Assembly (NCBI RefSeq): GCF_001854605.1
Contig: NZ_MKJU01000025.1
Span: 806,378-870,377, forward strand
From: Pseudoalteromonas amylolytica
Lineage (GTDB): Bacteria > Pseudomonadota > Gammaproteobacteria > Enterobacterales > Alteromonadaceae
Length of the DNA stretch: 64,000 nt
Direction of reading: 5' to 3'
The position numbers and the translations under genes were made by a program. Positions 17,761 through 26,633 of the stretch are shown here, piece after piece. Each line of letters begins with the position of its first letter. Position 1 is the first letter of the stretch. A model generated the notes under the pieces. The model had not been told where the DNA came from. It was given only the letters and a program-made list of their open reading frames with translations, and did not search any database.

Positions 17761-19095
17761 ATGCTGACAATAAAAGAAAAAATAGCATACGGACTAGGGG
17801 ATACAGCCAGTAACCTTATTTTTCAGACAGTGATGATGTTTTTGCTGCTGTTTTATACCGATGTAATGGGGTTGGAGCCTGCACTGGTGGGAACTTTGTT
17901 TCTTGTGGTGCGTATTTTTGATGCGGTGACAGACCCTTTAATGGGAGCGATTGCTGACAGAACACATACCAAGTTTGGTCAGTATCGACCTTATCTTTTG
18001 TGGCTTTGCGTGCCATTTGCCTTGATAAGTGTATTGGCCTTTACCACGCCACAGTGGCCGTACGCCATGAAAGCCACCTATGCATTTGTGACCTACGCGT
18101 TACTGATGCTGGTTTATACAGCGATTAACATTCCATACTCTGCGCTTGGCGGGGTAATGACTAAAGACCCGCTACAACGAGTGTCTTTGCAGTCGTACCG
18201 TTTTGTCTTTGGCATGCTGGGCGGTTTGATAATTGCCGCGGGGACCATACCGCTGGTGGAGCTATTGGGTAAGGGTGATGTACAAAAGGGTTATCAACTT
18301 ACCATGGCACTCATGGGTGTACTCGGTATGGTATTGTTCCTATTCTGTTTTGCTGGCACAAAAGAGCGAGTAAAGCCAAATGCAAGTTTAGCTGCACCCG
18401 CCATCAGCAGTGATTTCAAACTACTTTTTAAAAATTCTCAATGGCGTATTTTGTCTCTGGTTGGAGTTTTTCTACTCACCGGGCAAGTGTTAAAGGCGTC
18501 TTTAGCCGTCTATTACGTAAAATACTATCTGCAAATGCCTGAGATGGTAACGCCATTTGTCACTTTGGGGATGGTCGCGAGTATATTGGGCTGTGCGTGT
18601 TCAAGCTGGCTTGCAAGTAGAATCTGTAAAGTCAAAGCATATATCAGTTTACAAGTTACAGCCGCGCTGCTTTGCGCATTGGCATTTTTTGTGGGCCAGC
18701 AGCAATGGCAATGGGCTTTTGCACTGTTTGCTCTGTGGAGCTTTTTTTTACAAATGGCCACACCATTGCTGTGGGCCATGATGGCAGACACCATAGATTA
18801 TGGTCACTTAACTACCAAGCGCCGCGTTACCGGTATGGTTTATTCTTCCGTGGTATTTTTTATAAAACTGGGAATTGCCCTTGGCGGCGCCATAGCGGGG
18901 TGGTTGCTTAGCTATTTTGGTTATCAGGCAGATGTGGCACAATCTGAACAAACTCAGTATGGTATTTCACTTAGTTTTAGCGTTTTGCCAGCATTTGGTT
19001 CCATTATGGTAGCTTATCTAATGCGTAATTATTTGCTTGATGGTCCCTATATGATCTCAGTCCAAACGCAGTTGAGTGAACTTAAGCGCCAATAA
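17761..19095 (+). CDS. GPH-family glycoside:cation symporter
   Basis: This 444-residue, 12-TM carrier has hallmark GPH/MelB-type segments: KIAYGLGDTASNLIFQTV at the start, FDAVTDPLMGAIADRTHTKFGQYRPYLLW in the first cytoplasmic loop, and MMADTIDYGHLTTKRR in the second half. It would import an intact disaccharide with a cation, and the adjacent cytoplasmic GH1 enzyme would then cleave it. Together with the FucP-type carrier, the locus covers both monosaccharide and disaccharide uptake. Confidence 0.93.
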   Translation: MLTIKEKIAYGLGDTASNLIFQTVMMFLLLFYTDVMGLEPALVGTLFLVVRIFDAVTDPLMGAIADRTHTKFGQYRPYLLWLCVPFALISVLAFTTPQWPYAMKATYAFVTYALLMLVYTAINIPYSALGGVMTKDPLQRVSLQSYRFVFGMLGGLIIAAGTIPLVELLGKGDVQKGYQLTMALMGVLGMVLFLFCFAGTKERVKPNASLAAPAISSDFKLLFKNSQWRILSLVGVFLLTGQVLKASLAVYYVKYYLQMPEMVTPFVTLGMVASILGCACSSWLASRICKVKAYISLQVTAALLCALAFFVGQQQWQWAFALFALWSFFLQMATPLLWAMMADTIDYGHLTTKRRVTGMVYSSVVFFIKLGIALGGAIAGWLLSYFGYQADVAQSEQTQYGISLSFSVLPAFGSIMVAYLMRNYLLDGPYMISVQTQLSELKRQ

Positions 19096-19119
19096 GGTTA
19101 ACCAGTTTAAAGGAAGGGT

Positions 19120-20121
19120 ATGGCCACTATTTATCAAGTGTCAGAGCTTGCGGGAGTATCACTTGCGACCGTATCAAGGGTGATGAACAATAATACAAGA
19201 GTCAGTGATAAAACCAAGCAGAAGGTGCTAAAAGCCATGGCAGAGCTTGGCTACCAGCCCAACTCTATTGCTCAGTCTCTGGCATCAAATCGTTCAAATA
19301 GTGTCGGTGTCTTAGTGTCAGAATTACACGGTCCATTTTTTGGTGACATGATGAGTGCGATTGAAGATACCTTAAGGCTCGAAGGGAAACATACCATCAT
19401 TACATCAGGTCATTCCGATGAAGAACGCGAATGTGCCAGTATTGAATTTTTGCTAGGTCGCAAATGCGATGCACTCATTCTTCATGCCGAGGCGGTAAGT
19501 GATGAGTATCTGTTGAGCCTTGAATCGAGAGGGATAGAGTTTGTACTGATCAATCGATATATAGAGCAAATTAAAAATCGCTGTATTCGATTGGACAATA
19601 AGCAAGGCGGGTATCTTGCAACGCAACATTTAATCAATCTGGGGCATCGAAATCTTGCCTATATCAGCGGTCCGAAATGGAAGCAAGATGCGCAAGAACG
19701 TTTGCAAGGACACAAACAAGCCTTGGCTGATGCTGGTATAAGTTTTGATGAGGTACTGTGTTTTGAAGGGGATTATAGGCAAAGTTCCGGTTCAAAAGGG
19801 TTAGACTGGCTAAGGGCACATGCACCTGAGTTTAGCGGGGTGATATGTGCCAACGATGAAATGGCTTCAGGCGTAATGACTCGTGCAAGGCAATTAAACT
19901 TAGATGTCCCGAGCGAGCTGTCGGTAGTTGGATTTGATAACATTATTTACGCAAGCTACCTTTATCCAACACTCACCACCATAGATTATCCCATATATGA
20001 AATGGGTCGAATGGCGGCGAAATATATTCTTAAACAGGTCTACGAGAAAAAAAATCTCGATATTAAATCGGTATTTGTACCAAAACTTAAAGTAAGAGAC
20101 TCTAGTGTAGAGTCTGTTTGA
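19120..20121 (+). CDS. LacI-family transcriptional repressor of the glucan locus
   Basis: This 333-residue protein has an N-terminal LacI helix-turn-helix and hinge (TIYQVSELAGVSLATVSRVMNN ... LGYQPNSIAQSLAS). A periplasmic-binding-like sensor domain follows, with the VGVLVSELHGPFFGDMM start and ICANDEMASGVM. It sits at the end of the GH1-GPH operon and just before the TonB receptor. Three palindromes of LacI type flank these operons, so it most likely represses all of them until a beta-glucoside or derived sugar binds. The inducer is inferred, not shown. Confidence 0.93.
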   Translation: MATIYQVSELAGVSLATVSRVMNNNTRVSDKTKQKVLKAMAELGYQPNSIAQSLASNRSNSVGVLVSELHGPFFGDMMSAIEDTLRLEGKHTIITSGHSDEERECASIEFLLGRKCDALILHAEAVSDEYLLSLESRGIEFVLINRYIEQIKNRCIRLDNKQGGYLATQHLINLGHRNLAYISGPKWKQDAQERLQGHKQALADAGISFDEVLCFEGDYRQSSGSKGLDWLRAHAPEFSGVICANDEMASGVMTRARQLNLDVPSELSVVGFDNIIYASYLYPTLTTIDYPIYEMGRMAAKYILKQVYEKKNLDIKSVFVPKLKVRDSSVESV

Positions 20122-20183
20122 AACACTATCTCATTAATTTAAAACAATATTAAAAGCAGAATTTAGAGTATATAACATTTTAT

Positions 20184-20212
20184 TTGACTACAAATGCGAT
20201 ATACTCTAACTT
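20184..20212 (+). promoter_or_regulatory. Probable sigma-70 promoter of the TonB receptor operon
   Basis: A -35 TTGACT (20184-20189) and a -10-like TAACTT (20207-20212) are 17 bases apart. The first operator begins 3 bases after the -10, so a bound repressor would cover the transcription start. Confidence 0.5.
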
Positions 20213-20215
20213 AAA

Positions 20216-20229
20216 TGTAAGCGCTTTCA
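20216..20229. promoter_or_regulatory. LacI-type operator O1 before TonB receptor
   Basis: TGTAAGCGCTTTCA is identical to the core in the divergent region at 16293-16306. It lies directly downstream of the predicted -10 box. Confidence 0.8.
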
Positions 20230-20245
20230 TATTTGTAATTTTAAA

Positions 20246-20259
20246 TGTAAGCGCTTACA
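20246..20259. promoter_or_regulatory. LacI-type operator O2 before TonB receptor
   Basis: TGTAAGCGCTTACA is a perfect palindrome whose centre is 30 bp from that of the preceding operator. The pair is close to three helical turns, which may allow side-by-side or cooperative binding. Confidence 0.8.
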
Positions 20260-20330
20260 TTGTGTGTGACTCAAAAAACTACTCTATGTTTTTGAGGAGC
20301 AATAAACAATCGTGTGGTCCGGGGATCAAT

Positions 20331-23291
20331 ATGACAACAAAACAATTTAACAAATCCATGCTGGCAACGAGTTTATCGCTTATTTTAGCGGGTAACTTGG
20401 TACCGTACGCAGTGGCACAAGAACAACAAGAAAATATAGAAGTAATTGAAATTACGGGTATCAAGGGCAGCTTGATCAAGTCAATGGATGTCAAGCGCAG
20501 CTCAACAGGGGTGGTTGATGCAATCACCGCAGAAGACATCGGTAAATTTCCTGACTCGAATTTGGCAGAATCACTACAGCGTATAACTGGTGTGTCTATT
20601 GACCGCAGCAACAACGAAGGTAGCAAAGTTACCGTACGTGGCATGGGACCTGAATTTAATCTCGTTACGCTCAATGGTCGCCAATTACCAACCGTTGGTG
20701 GACGTTCGTTTGATTTTGCCAATATCGCAACCGAAGGTGTCAGCGCAGTAGAAATTTATAAAACCACGAAAGCCGACTTACCAAGTGGTGGTATCGGTGC
20801 AACCGTCAACATGCTTACGGCAAAACCATTAACATCACCGGGCCTGAAAGCCTCGTTGGGTGTTAAAGGTGTACTGGAGACTTCAAACGAAGCTGGCGAT
20901 GATATCACACCCGAAGTTTCAGGTATCTACAGCAATACCTTTAATGATGACAAGTTTGGTGTTTTGTTGTCTGGTTCTTATCAAGACAGAAATAACCGAG
21001 AAGAAAAGGCGGCTATCGACAACTGGATCCCCAATGTCGACATTAGCGCTTCGCCAAATCTTTCGTTGATAGATAAAAATACCCGCGAAGATGGTGCAAC
21101 TTGGTATCCACAAAACTCAGGCTACTCAATTAACGACAACGAACGTACACGTGTTAACGGTCAGTTGGTGTTGCAATACGCCATCAATGATGATGTAACT
21201 GCAACGGTTGATTACACCTACTCTAAACTTGAGTTTGAATCTAACCGCAACGCTTTTGGGGTTTGGTTTAACAATGGCGGTAATGTCCAAAGTGCCACAA
21301 TCAACGAAAATGGTACCTATACAGATGTCGCTGAGATTGGTGGTGACTACGCTACCAACTTGAGCCGAGCGCAATATGAGAACGAGAACAAATCACTTGG
21401 TTTTAACTTGCAATGGCAAGCATCGGATTCTTTGAGCTTTGAGTTAGATGCCCATGATTCCTCAGCGCTTAACGAAGGGGCTGGACTGGGTAATGATGCA
21501 TTTTTGATCATTGGTAACACGTCATGTGGCTTCTGTGAAGACTCTGGTGAAGCGTTTGGTCCGAACACTGCCAATATTAACGTTAAAACTAATATGGTTG
21601 ATGCCAACGGTATTCCGCTTTGGGGCTTTGATCTGATTGATGGGCAAGGTAACCCTCAAGATGAACTGACTGGTGCTGATATGGGATCACTGTTTGGTGC
21701 CGTCACTCAGGATATGAGCGAAAACGACATGACTCAATTCCAACTTAAAGGGGAATGGGTTAACAACGATACCGGATTTGTTAGTAAAGTATCGTTTGGT
21801 GCGTCACGTACACAAATGGAATTTAGACAAACAAAAGCGTACTCGCAAAATCTACCAGCAGGTTGGTGGACTTGGTCGGCGGTGCACTTCCCAGATGACA
21901 TGTTTACTCGTGTGGGAATTGATGGCGTACTGGATGGGTTTTCAAATGCGTCAGATAAGCCTGTTGACTATTATATGACGGCAGATTTCGATCAGGTATT
22001 ACATTTATTTGAGACCATTGAAGATACCATTGCACCTGGCATATACAACGAAGGTTGGCCAGAAGAGGTAAATGGTAAATTTCAAGCGGGTCCAATCGAT
22101 AACGACAGTCGCGTAAAAGAAACCACAACTGCACTTTATACGCAGGTAAACATGGCATTCGAAGTAGCGGATAGACCACTAAACGTGGTTGTTGGTGTAC
22201 GTTATGAAGAGACAGACGTTGAATCGGCAGGACTTGAACGTCCGGCCGTGGCTATGGAATGGGTTAATGGTAATGAGTGGGAATATGTATACGCCAGCGA
22301 GCAAAGTTTCTCATCTGGCACTGGTGAAACAGAGGAATTTTTACCAAGCATAGATATCGACTACGAGATAATGGACGATGTTATTGCCAGAGCGTCTTAT
22401 TCACGCTCACTGACACGTCCACCCATTGACGCCTTAGGTTCAACCAAGAACTTCCTTGGCAACCCAAAGGTTGGTCAGCGTAAGGTATCAGTGGGCAATC
22501 CGCAGTTACAGCCATATGTTGCTGATAACTATGATGTGTCGTTTGAGTATTACTATGATGAAGGCAGTTATGCTTCGGTTGGTTATTTCAACAAAAAGGT
22601 AGACAACTTCCTCGTAAACGTTACCACTGACGAAACAATCGACGGCCTACGTGATGTGTTTATTGGGCCTCGCGCCGATGAAGCACGTGAACAACTTATT
22701 GCAGAGGGCATTCAACCGTCAGATCAGGCCATTCATGACCGTATTAATGAAAATATGGGCGTTGAAGCGGGTACTCGAATTGGTGCCAATGAAAACGATC
22801 CGCTTGCTACGTTTGCGGTGTCTCGCGATGTTAACCTGCGTGCATCACGTTTATATGGCTGGGAGCTTGCTGTTCAGCACATGTTTGGGGAAAGTGGCTT
22901 TGGTATTGGGGCAAATGCCACGTTAGTTAACGGTGACGTAAGCGTAAATCGCGATATCACAACACCTCAGTTTGCACTAATCGGTATGAGTGATTCTGCT
23001 AACTTATCAGCAATTTATGATAAAGATGGTTTATCTGTACGTGTTTCTTACAATTGGCGTGATGAATTTTTGTCTGGGTTTGACCAGCACTCATCGCCGG
23101 TATTCACGGAAGCTTATTCACAGATTGACCTTAACGTAAACTACCAGGTTAATGAGCAGCTCACTATCTTCTTTGAAGGCTTGAACATCACAGAAGAAAC
23201 ACAAAGAGTGTATGTTCGTTACCCTGAGCAGTTCCTAAATGGTGCGCAATATGGTGCACGTTACAACTTAGGTGCACGTTATACTTTCTAA
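20331..23291 (+). CDS. TonB-dependent outer-membrane receptor (TIGR01782-type) for glucan oligosaccharides
   Basis: This protein of about 986 residues has a signal peptide (MTTKQFNKSMLATSLSL..., ending YAVAQ), a TonB-box-like stretch IEVIEITG, and a plug domain with DSNLAESLQRITGVSIDR and KVTVRGMGPEFNLVTLNGRQ. A 22-strand-type barrel ends in the usual aromatic residue (LGARYTF). The frame is open 49 codons further upstream but that part is not signal-like and crosses the operators, so I chose the ATG at 20331. It would import a glucan-derived oligosaccharide with energy from TonB/ExbBD. Two LacI operators precede it. Confidence 0.92.
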   Translation: MTTKQFNKSMLATSLSLILAGNLVPYAVAQEQQENIEVIEITGIKGSLIKSMDVKRSSTGVVDAITAEDIGKFPDSNLAESLQRITGVSIDRSNNEGSKVTVRGMGPEFNLVTLNGRQLPTVGGRSFDFANIATEGVSAVEIYKTTKADLPSGGIGATVNMLTAKPLTSPGLKASLGVKGVLETSNEAGDDITPEVSGIYSNTFNDDKFGVLLSGSYQDRNNREEKAAIDNWIPNVDISASPNLSLIDKNTREDGATWYPQNSGYSINDNERTRVNGQLVLQYAINDDVTATVDYTYSKLEFESNRNAFGVWFNNGGNVQSATINENGTYTDVAEIGGDYATNLSRAQYENENKSLGFNLQWQASDSLSFELDAHDSSALNEGAGLGNDAFLIIGNTSCGFCEDSGEAFGPNTANINVKTNMVDANGIPLWGFDLIDGQGNPQDELTGADMGSLFGAVTQDMSENDMTQFQLKGEWVNNDTGFVSKVSFGASRTQMEFRQTKAYSQNLPAGWWTWSAVHFPDDMFTRVGIDGVLDGFSNASDKPVDYYMTADFDQVLHLFETIEDTIAPGIYNEGWPEEVNGKFQAGPIDNDSRVKETTTALYTQVNMAFEVADRPLNVVVGVRYEETDVESAGLERPAVAMEWVNGNEWEYVYASEQSFSSGTGETEEFLPSIDIDYEIMDDVIARASYSRSLTRPPIDALGSTKNFLGNPKVGQRKVSVGNPQLQPYVADNYDVSFEYYYDEGSYASVGYFNKKVDNFLVNVTTDETIDGLRDVFIGPRADEAREQLIAEGIQPSDQAIHDRINENMGVEAGTRIGANENDPLATFAVSRDVNLRASRLYGWELAVQHMFGESGFGIGANATLVNGDVSVNRDITTPQFALIGMSDSANLSAIYDKDGLSVRVSYNWRDEFLSGFDQHSSPVFTEAYSQIDLNVNYQVNEQLTIFFEGLNITEETQRVYVRYPEQFLNGAQYGARYNLGARYTF

Positions 23292-23303
23292 GACTAGTAT
23301 AAA

Positions 23304-23331
23304 GATAAAGCCGCTTTTCAGCGGCTTTATC
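23304..23331 (+). terminator. Strong intercistronic hairpin between receptor and halogenase genes
   Basis: Perfect 11-bp arms GATAAAGCCGC / GCGGCTTTATC enclose a 6-base loop, 12 bases after the receptor stop. Only a weak T tract follows. It may end most receptor transcripts or protect their 3' ends, with read-through giving lower expression of the halogenase, SapC and cupin genes. Confidence 0.65.
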
Positions 23332-23355
23332 TTAGCTGCTTGGTAAGAGAAGCCT

Positions 23356-24891
23356 ATGAGTCATAATAATAAGCAAACAAAACGCATTTTAATCGTTGGT
23401 GGTGGCAGTGCCGGTTGGTTAACCGCGGGCCTTTTGGCATCTCAGTGTCGAGGCTGGCAAGTAACGCTTGTTGAGTCGAAAAATATCGCCACCATAGGGG
23501 TTGGTGAGGGGACTTGGCCAACAATGCGTACCACATTACAAAAAATTGGCATCGATGAAGATGTGTTTATGCACCAGTGCGAAGCATCATTCAAGCAGGG
23601 CTCTGAGTTTATCAACTGGACGCGCAGCGAGGGTCATAGTTATTACCATCCATTTTCTTTGCCTGTAGGTTATAGCGAACAAATCGATATCGTGACCCCG
23701 TGGCTTGGGATAAAAGATAGGGTTGACTTTGCTCATGCAACCAGTGCGCAAAGTTATTGGTGTGACAGAGCGCTTGCGCCTAAAACAGCCAGCGATCCGC
23801 AGTATCAAGGACGAGCCAACTACGGTTATCACCTAAATGCGGATAAATTTGCACAGTTATTAAAACAACACTGTACAACCAAGCTTGGTGTAACACTGAT
23901 TTTGGATGATGTGACGAAAGTCAATGGTGAAGTCGATGCTCATATTAACTCTGTCAGCACGCAAGAGCATGGCGAGTTACTCGCTGATTTATTTATAGAT
24001 TGTACTGGTAGCCGAGCTTTATTGTTGGGCGAACACTATAAAGTTCAGTGGCAATCTAAAAAACACATTTTGAAAAACGACCGCGCAGTTGCTTTACAAG
24101 TGTCACACAACACCCCATCTTGCGATGTCGCCTCTTGTACTAAGTCAACTGCGCAATCATATGGCTGGATATGGGACATCGCACTGCAAAGCCGTCGAGG
24201 TATCGGGTATACCTTTGCCAGCGAATACTGTGACTTTGTACAAGCCTCAACACAGTTACGTGACTATATTCGCTCACAAGGGTTATCGGTCGCTCAAGAC
24301 GCCCAAGTTAAAGAGATAAAGTTCAATCCTGGTCATCGTGAAAAGTTTTGGCATAAAAACTGTGTAGCCATCGGTATGTCTGCTGGATTTATAGAGCCGC
24401 TAGAGGCATCGGCACTGGTAATGATAGAGCTAAGCGCGCAGTATTTATGTGACAATTTCCCCCAAAGCGAGCATATGATGGATGTGGTGGCAACACGCTT
24501 TAACGCTAAGTTCAATTATCACTGGTCGCGTATTATCGACTTTTTAAAGCTACATTATGTACTCAGTGAGCGTGATGATACGGCCTATTGGCAAAGTATG
24601 AAGCGCGATGACATTCCAGAGAGTTTAGAGAGTCTATTGACGCTTTGGCGCTATAGGCCACCCAAGCATGGAGACTTGGACCATATTGATGAAGTGTTCT
24701 CCCCTGCGAGTTACCAGTATGTGCTTTATGGTATGGGTTTTACTACGCAGGCAGACAGTTTTGGTATCTCTGAGCAGATAAACAGTTTGTTTAAGCACGT
24801 TACTCAAATCGCTCAGCAAGGCATAGACACACAGCCAAGCAACCGAATATTGCTCGACAATATCGCAAAGTACGGCATTGCAAAGATTTAA
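23356..24891 (+). CDS. Flavin-dependent tryptophan-halogenase family protein
   Basis: This 511-residue protein has the full length of PrnA-type halogenases. The FAD-binding motif GGGSAG is at residues 15-20, GVGEGTWPT follows, and the catalytic lysine equivalent is Lys80 in EASFKQGSEFINW. The halogenase-specific WxWxIP motif reads WIWDIA (271-276), lacking proline. The EST-type halide/active-site segment reads PLEASA (Glu350-Ala351-Ser352). Core catalytic residues are thus kept with local changes. Homologues lie beside TonB receptors in Xanthomonas, Caulobacterales and Alteromonadales, some reported to prefer bromide. The natural substrate is unknown; the next gene starts 13 bases after the stop. 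Confidence 0.88.
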   Translation: MSHNNKQTKRILIVGGGSAGWLTAGLLASQCRGWQVTLVESKNIATIGVGEGTWPTMRTTLQKIGIDEDVFMHQCEASFKQGSEFINWTRSEGHSYYHPFSLPVGYSEQIDIVTPWLGIKDRVDFAHATSAQSYWCDRALAPKTASDPQYQGRANYGYHLNADKFAQLLKQHCTTKLGVTLILDDVTKVNGEVDAHINSVSTQEHGELLADLFIDCTGSRALLLGEHYKVQWQSKKHILKNDRAVALQVSHNTPSCDVASCTKSTAQSYGWIWDIALQSRRGIGYTFASEYCDFVQASTQLRDYIRSQGLSVAQDAQVKEIKFNPGHREKFWHKNCVAIGMSAGFIEPLEASALVMIELSAQYLCDNFPQSEHMMDVVATRFNAKFNYHWSRIIDFLKLHYVLSERDDTAYWQSMKRDDIPESLESLLTLWRYRPPKHGDLDHIDEVFSPASYQYVLYGMGFTTQADSFGISEQINSLFKHVTQIAQQGIDTQPSNRILLDNIAKYGIAKI

Positions 24892-24904
24892 TTAAGGAAC
24901 CTTT

Positions 24905-25606
24905 ATGTCCCAAGAACAGTTGCTGGACAACGTAACCCATAAAGATATCAAAGTGATCACAAACCGCGGCGAGCAACTTGGTGATAATGTCAGTATTGCC
25001 AGAGTATTTCCTTGCGAATACGCACAGCTACAAAGCGAGTACGCCATTTTTTTCAAAAAGGATGCTACAACAGGTCAGTTTCAATCGGTCGTTTTACTAG
25101 GCTTTAATGACAAAGAAAACTTATACCTACAGGGGGATTGCTGGGACGCTGATTACATACCGCTGAGTATTCAACGCCAGCCATTTCTGATTGGCTTTGT
25201 CGAGAAACAACAAAATGGCATGCCAGTGAACGAACCTGCGGTTCATATTGACATGAAACACCCCAGAGTAAATACAACGCACGGAGAGCCATTGTTTACG
25301 CCAAGCGGCGGCATGACAGAGTACCTAGAAAAAATAAATCGTATTTTGCTAACAATCCACCAAGGTCACGATGAGAATCAAGCCCTTTTAAATGATTTAG
25401 TTGCCCACAACCTATTAGAAAGTGCGTTAATAAACCTCGGTGCACAGCAGTTAAAAGGCCTCTACACGATTAATGAAGATGCGCTCAAGCGCTTGAATGA
25501 CGATGCAGTGCTCAGCCTAAACCGTAAAGGTTATTTGCAACACATCTACATGGTGCTAGCGTCATTAGGTCAGCTAAGAGCACTGGTTAATAAAGGCACG
25601 CGTTAG
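24905..25606 (+). CDS. SapC-family protein
   Basis: This 233-residue soluble protein without signal peptide is of SapC type. Landmarks are the early ARVFPCEYAQLQSEYAIFF segment, GDCWDADYIPLSIQRQPFLIGF, and the acidic AVHIDMKHPRV. SapC was named from a Campylobacter S-layer-associated gene, but its biochemical role is unproven. Genes of this family recur beside TonB receptors and tryptophan-halogenase homologues. AAGGAA gives a good ribosome-binding site; the cupin gene starts 13 bases downstream. It probably works with these partners, by inference from conserved context. Confidence 0.85.
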   Translation: MSQEQLLDNVTHKDIKVITNRGEQLGDNVSIARVFPCEYAQLQSEYAIFFKKDATTGQFQSVVLLGFNDKENLYLQGDCWDADYIPLSIQRQPFLIGFVEKQQNGMPVNEPAVHIDMKHPRVNTTHGEPLFTPSGGMTEYLEKINRILLTIHQGHDENQALLNDLVAHNLLESALINLGAQQLKGLYTINEDALKRLNDDAVLSLNRKGYLQHIYMVLASLGQLRALVNKGTR

Positions 25607-25619
25607 GGAGCTTTGCAAC

Positions 25620-26633
25620 TTGGCCACACAAATCGAACAGTATAACCACCTAACAAGCGAAGAAATGATCAAGTGCGTGCGCATGCAATCACACGCTGAT
25701 AACCCACAACCTATGGTGTTTAAGAATGTTGTATCGCACTGGCCCGTTGTTGACGCTGCTTCTCGCTCTGATAACGCTTTTTGTGAATACCTTAGGCGTT
25801 TTGATGTTAACGCCAGTGTATATGCGTATACTTGTGAAGCAAAATACGGGGGGCGTTTTTTTTATGATGAGTCTCACACGCAAAAAAACTTTAGCCAGAT
25901 CAAAACTCAACTGAGCGATATCCTCGCACAACTTCAAGAGCCGCAATCAAGCGCTCAGCCGAGTATTTATATGGGTTCTACCACGCTTGGATATTGCTTG
26001 CCGAACTTCCAGCAAGAGAATTCGTTACCTATGCTCGACGCCTCGCCGTTGGTAAGCTTGTGGCTAGGAAACCGCAGCGAGGTGGCAGCCCATTATGATA
26101 TTCCACAAAATATCGCCTGTGTGGTAGCAGGCACGAGGCGCTTCACCTTATTTGAACCAAGTCTCATTGATGCATTATACCCTGGACCGATTGATTTTAC
26201 CCCAGCGGGTCAAATTGTCAGCATGGTTGATTTTAATGCCCCTGATAAAGTGCAGTTTCCAAAGTTTGAAAAGGCATTGGAGCGCAGTTTTTTCGCTGAG
26301 CTGGAGCCTGGAGATGCGATTTATATACCTAGCATGTGGTGGCATCATGTTAGAAGTACATCCTCCATTAATGCGTTGATTAACTATTGGTGGCGAGAAA
26401 CGCCAAGCTATCTCGGTCTGCCGACCGATGCATTAACCCATGCTATTTTATCAATTGGAAATTTGCCAGATGCGCAAAAGCGAGCGTGGAAATCAATTTT
26501 TGACCACTATGTATTCACAGATAACAGCCACTCACATATCAAGCCAGAAGCCTTGGGCGCTCTGGGAGAGGTTGATGAAGCCTTGACGCGGAAAATACGT
26601 TGGCAGCTCTTACAGCAGCTCAATGGTAATTAG
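25620..26633 (+). CDS. Cupin-like JmjC-type Fe(II)/2-oxoglutarate oxygenase-like protein (Cupin_8)
   Basis: This 337-residue protein has the cupin_8/JmjC fold. Metal-ligand candidates are His158 and Asp160 in AAHYDIPQN and His242 or His243 in MWWHHVRS, separated by a double-stranded beta-helix containing EPGDAIYIPSMWW. Related proteins hydroxylate side chains of proteins or bind small acids. The start is TTG, supported by GGGAG nine bases upstream and no closer ATG. It is the last gene after the halogenase and SapC genes and overlaps the convergent AraC gene by 4 bases. Oxygenase chemistry is plausible but unproven. Confidence 0.85.
   Translation: MATQIEQYNHLTSEEMIKCVRMQSHADNPQPMVFKNVVSHWPVVDAASRSDNAFCEYLRRFDVNASVYAYTCEAKYGGRFFYDESHTQKNFSQIKTQLSDILAQLQEPQSSAQPSIYMGSTTLGYCLPNFQQENSLPMLDASPLVSLWLGNRSEVAAHYDIPQNIACVVAGTRRFTLFEPSLIDALYPGPIDFTPAGQIVSMVDFNAPDKVQFPKFEKALERSFFAELEPGDAIYIPSMWWHHVRSTSSINALINYWWRETPSYLGLPTDALTHAILSIGNLPDAQKRAWKSIFDHYVFTDNSHSHIKPEALGALGEVDEALTRKIRWQLLQQLNGN

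Noticed and set aside
20184..20330. Extended N terminus of the first TonB receptor
   Set aside because: The extra 49 codons cross the promoter and both operators and are followed by a proper signal peptide at the internal ATG.
23356..26633. Halogenase cluster as a natural-product biosynthetic cluster
   Set aside because: No NRPS, PKS, RiPP precursor or prenyltransferase gene lies in the window; the context is carbohydrate uptake.
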